Shown here: one piece after another, positions 63,085 to 64,000 of the stretch
How the letters are laid out: each line of letters starts with the position of its first letter
How positions within the stretch are numbered: the stretch's first letter is position 1
Source: Streptomyces sp. NBC_00377
GTDB lineage: Bacteria > Actinomycetota > Actinomycetes > Streptomycetales > Streptomycetaceae
DNA: 64,000 nucleotides
Reading direction: 5' to 3'
NCBI RefSeq assembly: GCF_036075115.1
Contig: NZ_CP107958.1
Coordinates: 2,976,001 to 3,040,000 of the forward strand
Made by a program: the position numbers and the translations under genes
Notes under the pieces: model-generated
What the model saw: only the letters and a program-made list of their open reading frames with translations
Told to the model about the DNA's origin: nothing
The model's database searches: none

Positions 63085-63509
63085 CGTTCCTGCCCTCCCA
63101 GCTCGCACTCGGGCTCCGGACCACCCGGAACCCGCGCCTCGGCGGCCAGCTCGTCCCGCGCCAGCTCGGCCCGCACGAGCTGCCCTGCGACCGTCTCGCG
63201 GACCGCCCGCAGCTCCCCGATCAGCGCGTCCAGCTCATCCAGCTTGCGCCGGTAGACCGCGAGCGACGCCGGGCACGAGTCGCCCTCCGGGTGCCCGGCC
63301 CGCAGACACTCCACGAAGGGCCGCGTCTCCTCCAGGTCGAACCCGAAGTCCTGGAGGGTCCTGATCTGCCGCAGCAGCCGCAGATCACCCTCGTCGTACG
63401 TCCGGTACCCGTTGTCCCCGCGCCGCGCGGGCAGCAGCCCGCGCGACTCGTAGTACCGCAGCGTCCTGGTGGTGGTCCCGGCCCGTGCGGCCAGCTCGCC
63501 GATGCGCAT
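63081..63509 (-). CDS. MerR-family transcriptional regulator, linked to thioredoxin
   Basis: 142 residues from ATG 63509. N-terminal winged HTH MRIGELAARAGTTTRTLRYYE, and a coiled-coil dimerisation helix (VYRRKLDELDALIGELRAVRE). The effector part has two Cys (ECLRAGHPEGDSCP), candidates for a metal or redox site, and the C-terminus GGPEPECELGG adds a third. The promoter in front is of the MerR type (see 63517-63547). The start is 7 bases after the -10, so the message is probably leaderless. Confidence 0.93.
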   Translation of the reverse strand: MRIGELAARAGTTTRTLRYYESRGLLPARRGDNGYRTYDEGDLRLLRQIRTLQDFGFDLEETRPFVECLRAGHPEGDSCPASLAVYRRKLDELDALIGELRAVRETVAGQLVRAELARDELAAEARVPGGPEPECELGGQER

Positions 63510-63516
63510 GTCCACG

Positions 63517-63547
63517 AACGTAAGGCTTGACGCCCACGTCAAGGCAA
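63517..63547 (-). promoter_or_regulatory. MerR-type promoter with 19-base spacer and palindromic operator
   Basis: On the minus strand, -35 TTGCCT (63547-63542) and -10 TACGTT (63522-63517) are separated by 19 bases, the over-long spacing typical of MerR-controlled promoters. Across the spacer lies the palindrome CTTGACG-tggg-CGTCAAG (63543-63526). The ATG of the MerR gene begins 8 bases after the -10, consistent with a leaderless transcript. It should drive merR-trxA, with the MerR product as its own regulator. Confidence 0.8.
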
Positions 63548-63982
63548 GAGCGGTTTTCGCTCGACCGGTGAGGTGAGCACGATCGAGGTCGTCGTGCGGC
63601 CCAGGGCGGAGACCGCCTCGAGGACGTCCTCCAGGTGGACGGTGTCCCGGACGGCGACCTTGAGGATCCAGCAGTCCTCGCCCACCACGTGGTGCACCTC
63701 GGTGATCTCGGGGCGCCCGATCAGCTCCAGGGTCCTCGGGTGCTTGAGGTGGTAGCCGCCGTGCGGGTCGACCCGGATGAACGCCTGAATGCCGTAGCCG
63801 AGCCGGGCCGGGCTGACGTGCGCGCCGTAGCCGCTGATGACGCCCGCGGCCTCCAGTCGCCGTATCCGCTCCGTCACCGCCGCCGGGCTCAGCCGCACCC
63901 TGCGGCCCAGCTCGCTGAGCTTGATCCGGCCGTCGGTCTGGAGCAGTTCCAGGATCTGCCGGTCCAGCGCGTCGAAGGCCAC
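63539..63982 (-). CDS. Lrp/AsnC-family transcriptional regulator
   Basis: 147 residues from GTG 63982. N-terminal HTH LDRQILELLQTDGRIKLSELGRRVRLSPAAVTERIRRLE, followed by a RAM/AsnC ligand-binding domain (GYGIQAFIRVDPHGG, ITEVHHVVGEDCWILKVAVRDTVHLEDVL). It probably senses an amino acid. The gene ends 29 bases before the MerR start; its last codons overlap the MerR operator. The target is unknown. Confidence 0.92.
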   Translation of the reverse strand: MAFDALDRQILELLQTDGRIKLSELGRRVRLSPAAVTERIRRLEAAGVISGYGAHVSPARLGYGIQAFIRVDPHGGYHLKHPRTLELIGRPEITEVHHVVGEDCWILKVAVRDTVHLEDVLEAVSALGRTTTSIVLTSPVERKPLLP

Positions 63983-64000
63983 CGGCGTTTTGTCGGCCGA

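Overview
The window is about 70% G+C, with GTG starts, many 4-base start/stop overlaps, lipobox-bearing lipoproteins and secreted zinc proteases. All of this points to a Streptomyces (or very close actinomycete) chromosome, in a conserved core-region stretch rather than an accessory island. I see no tRNA or rRNA gene, no complete insertion sequence, no prophage gene and no CRISPR array.

Layout, left to right. (1) 1-6494, minus: an oligopeptide/dipeptide ABC importer operon in the order permease C, lipoprotein binding protein, permease B, ATPase D, ATPase F; the last gene runs off the left edge. (2) 6807-9346, minus: a small P-loop protein and two SseB-like proteins. (3) 9529-14225, plus: a tandem glycine riboswitch controlling gcvT-gcvH-glyA-sdaA, i.e. 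glycine cleavage, glycine/serine interconversion and serine deamination in one run; a MOSC-domain gene follows. (4) 15084-25056: mixed metabolic, regulatory and envelope genes. These are an F420-reductase-like protein, an MDR oxidoreductase with a divergent AraC regulator, an EF-hand protein, a frameshifted MerR regulator, a GNAT acetyltransferase, a beta-propeller lipoprotein with a polysaccharide deacetylase, an anti-sigma-like ATPase, an enoyl-CoA hydratase and an L,D-transpeptidase lipoprotein. A second L,D-transpeptidase follows to 26476.

(5) 26630-28861: glycogen debranching enzyme GlgX, then remains of a LuxR-type regulator. (6) 29263-36662: four half-size ABC exporters forming two heterodimers with asymmetric ATP sites. 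(7) 37022-41054: two tandem M4 metalloproteases, then a DUF1990 gene. (8) 41757-46313, minus: a MoxR-type AAA+ ATPase, a metallopeptidase/vWA-like protein and an unrecognised 505-residue protein, all associated with simple sequence repeats. (9) 46551-58808: alpha-glucan phosphorylase GlgP, a divergent subtilisin-like protease, then glgE-treS-mak-glgB, the full trehalose to maltose to maltose-1-phosphate to branched alpha-glucan (GlgE) pathway. With GlgX and GlgP, both synthesis and breakdown of alpha-glucan are encoded here. (10) 58824-64000, minus: a P450 with no recognisable K-helix ExxR motif, a HelD-type helicase, and a thioredoxin gene co-transcribed with a MerR regulator from what looks like a textbook 19-base-spacer MerR promoter, then an Lrp/AsnC regulator.

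The points most worth a second look are the repeat-laden MoxR/vWA cassette, the complementary decay of motifs in the second ABC exporter pair, the atypical P450, the merR-trxA promoter, and the charged disordered N-terminal tails on GlgE and GlgB. All functional calls come from reading motifs and family resemblance in the translated sequence; no database search was run.
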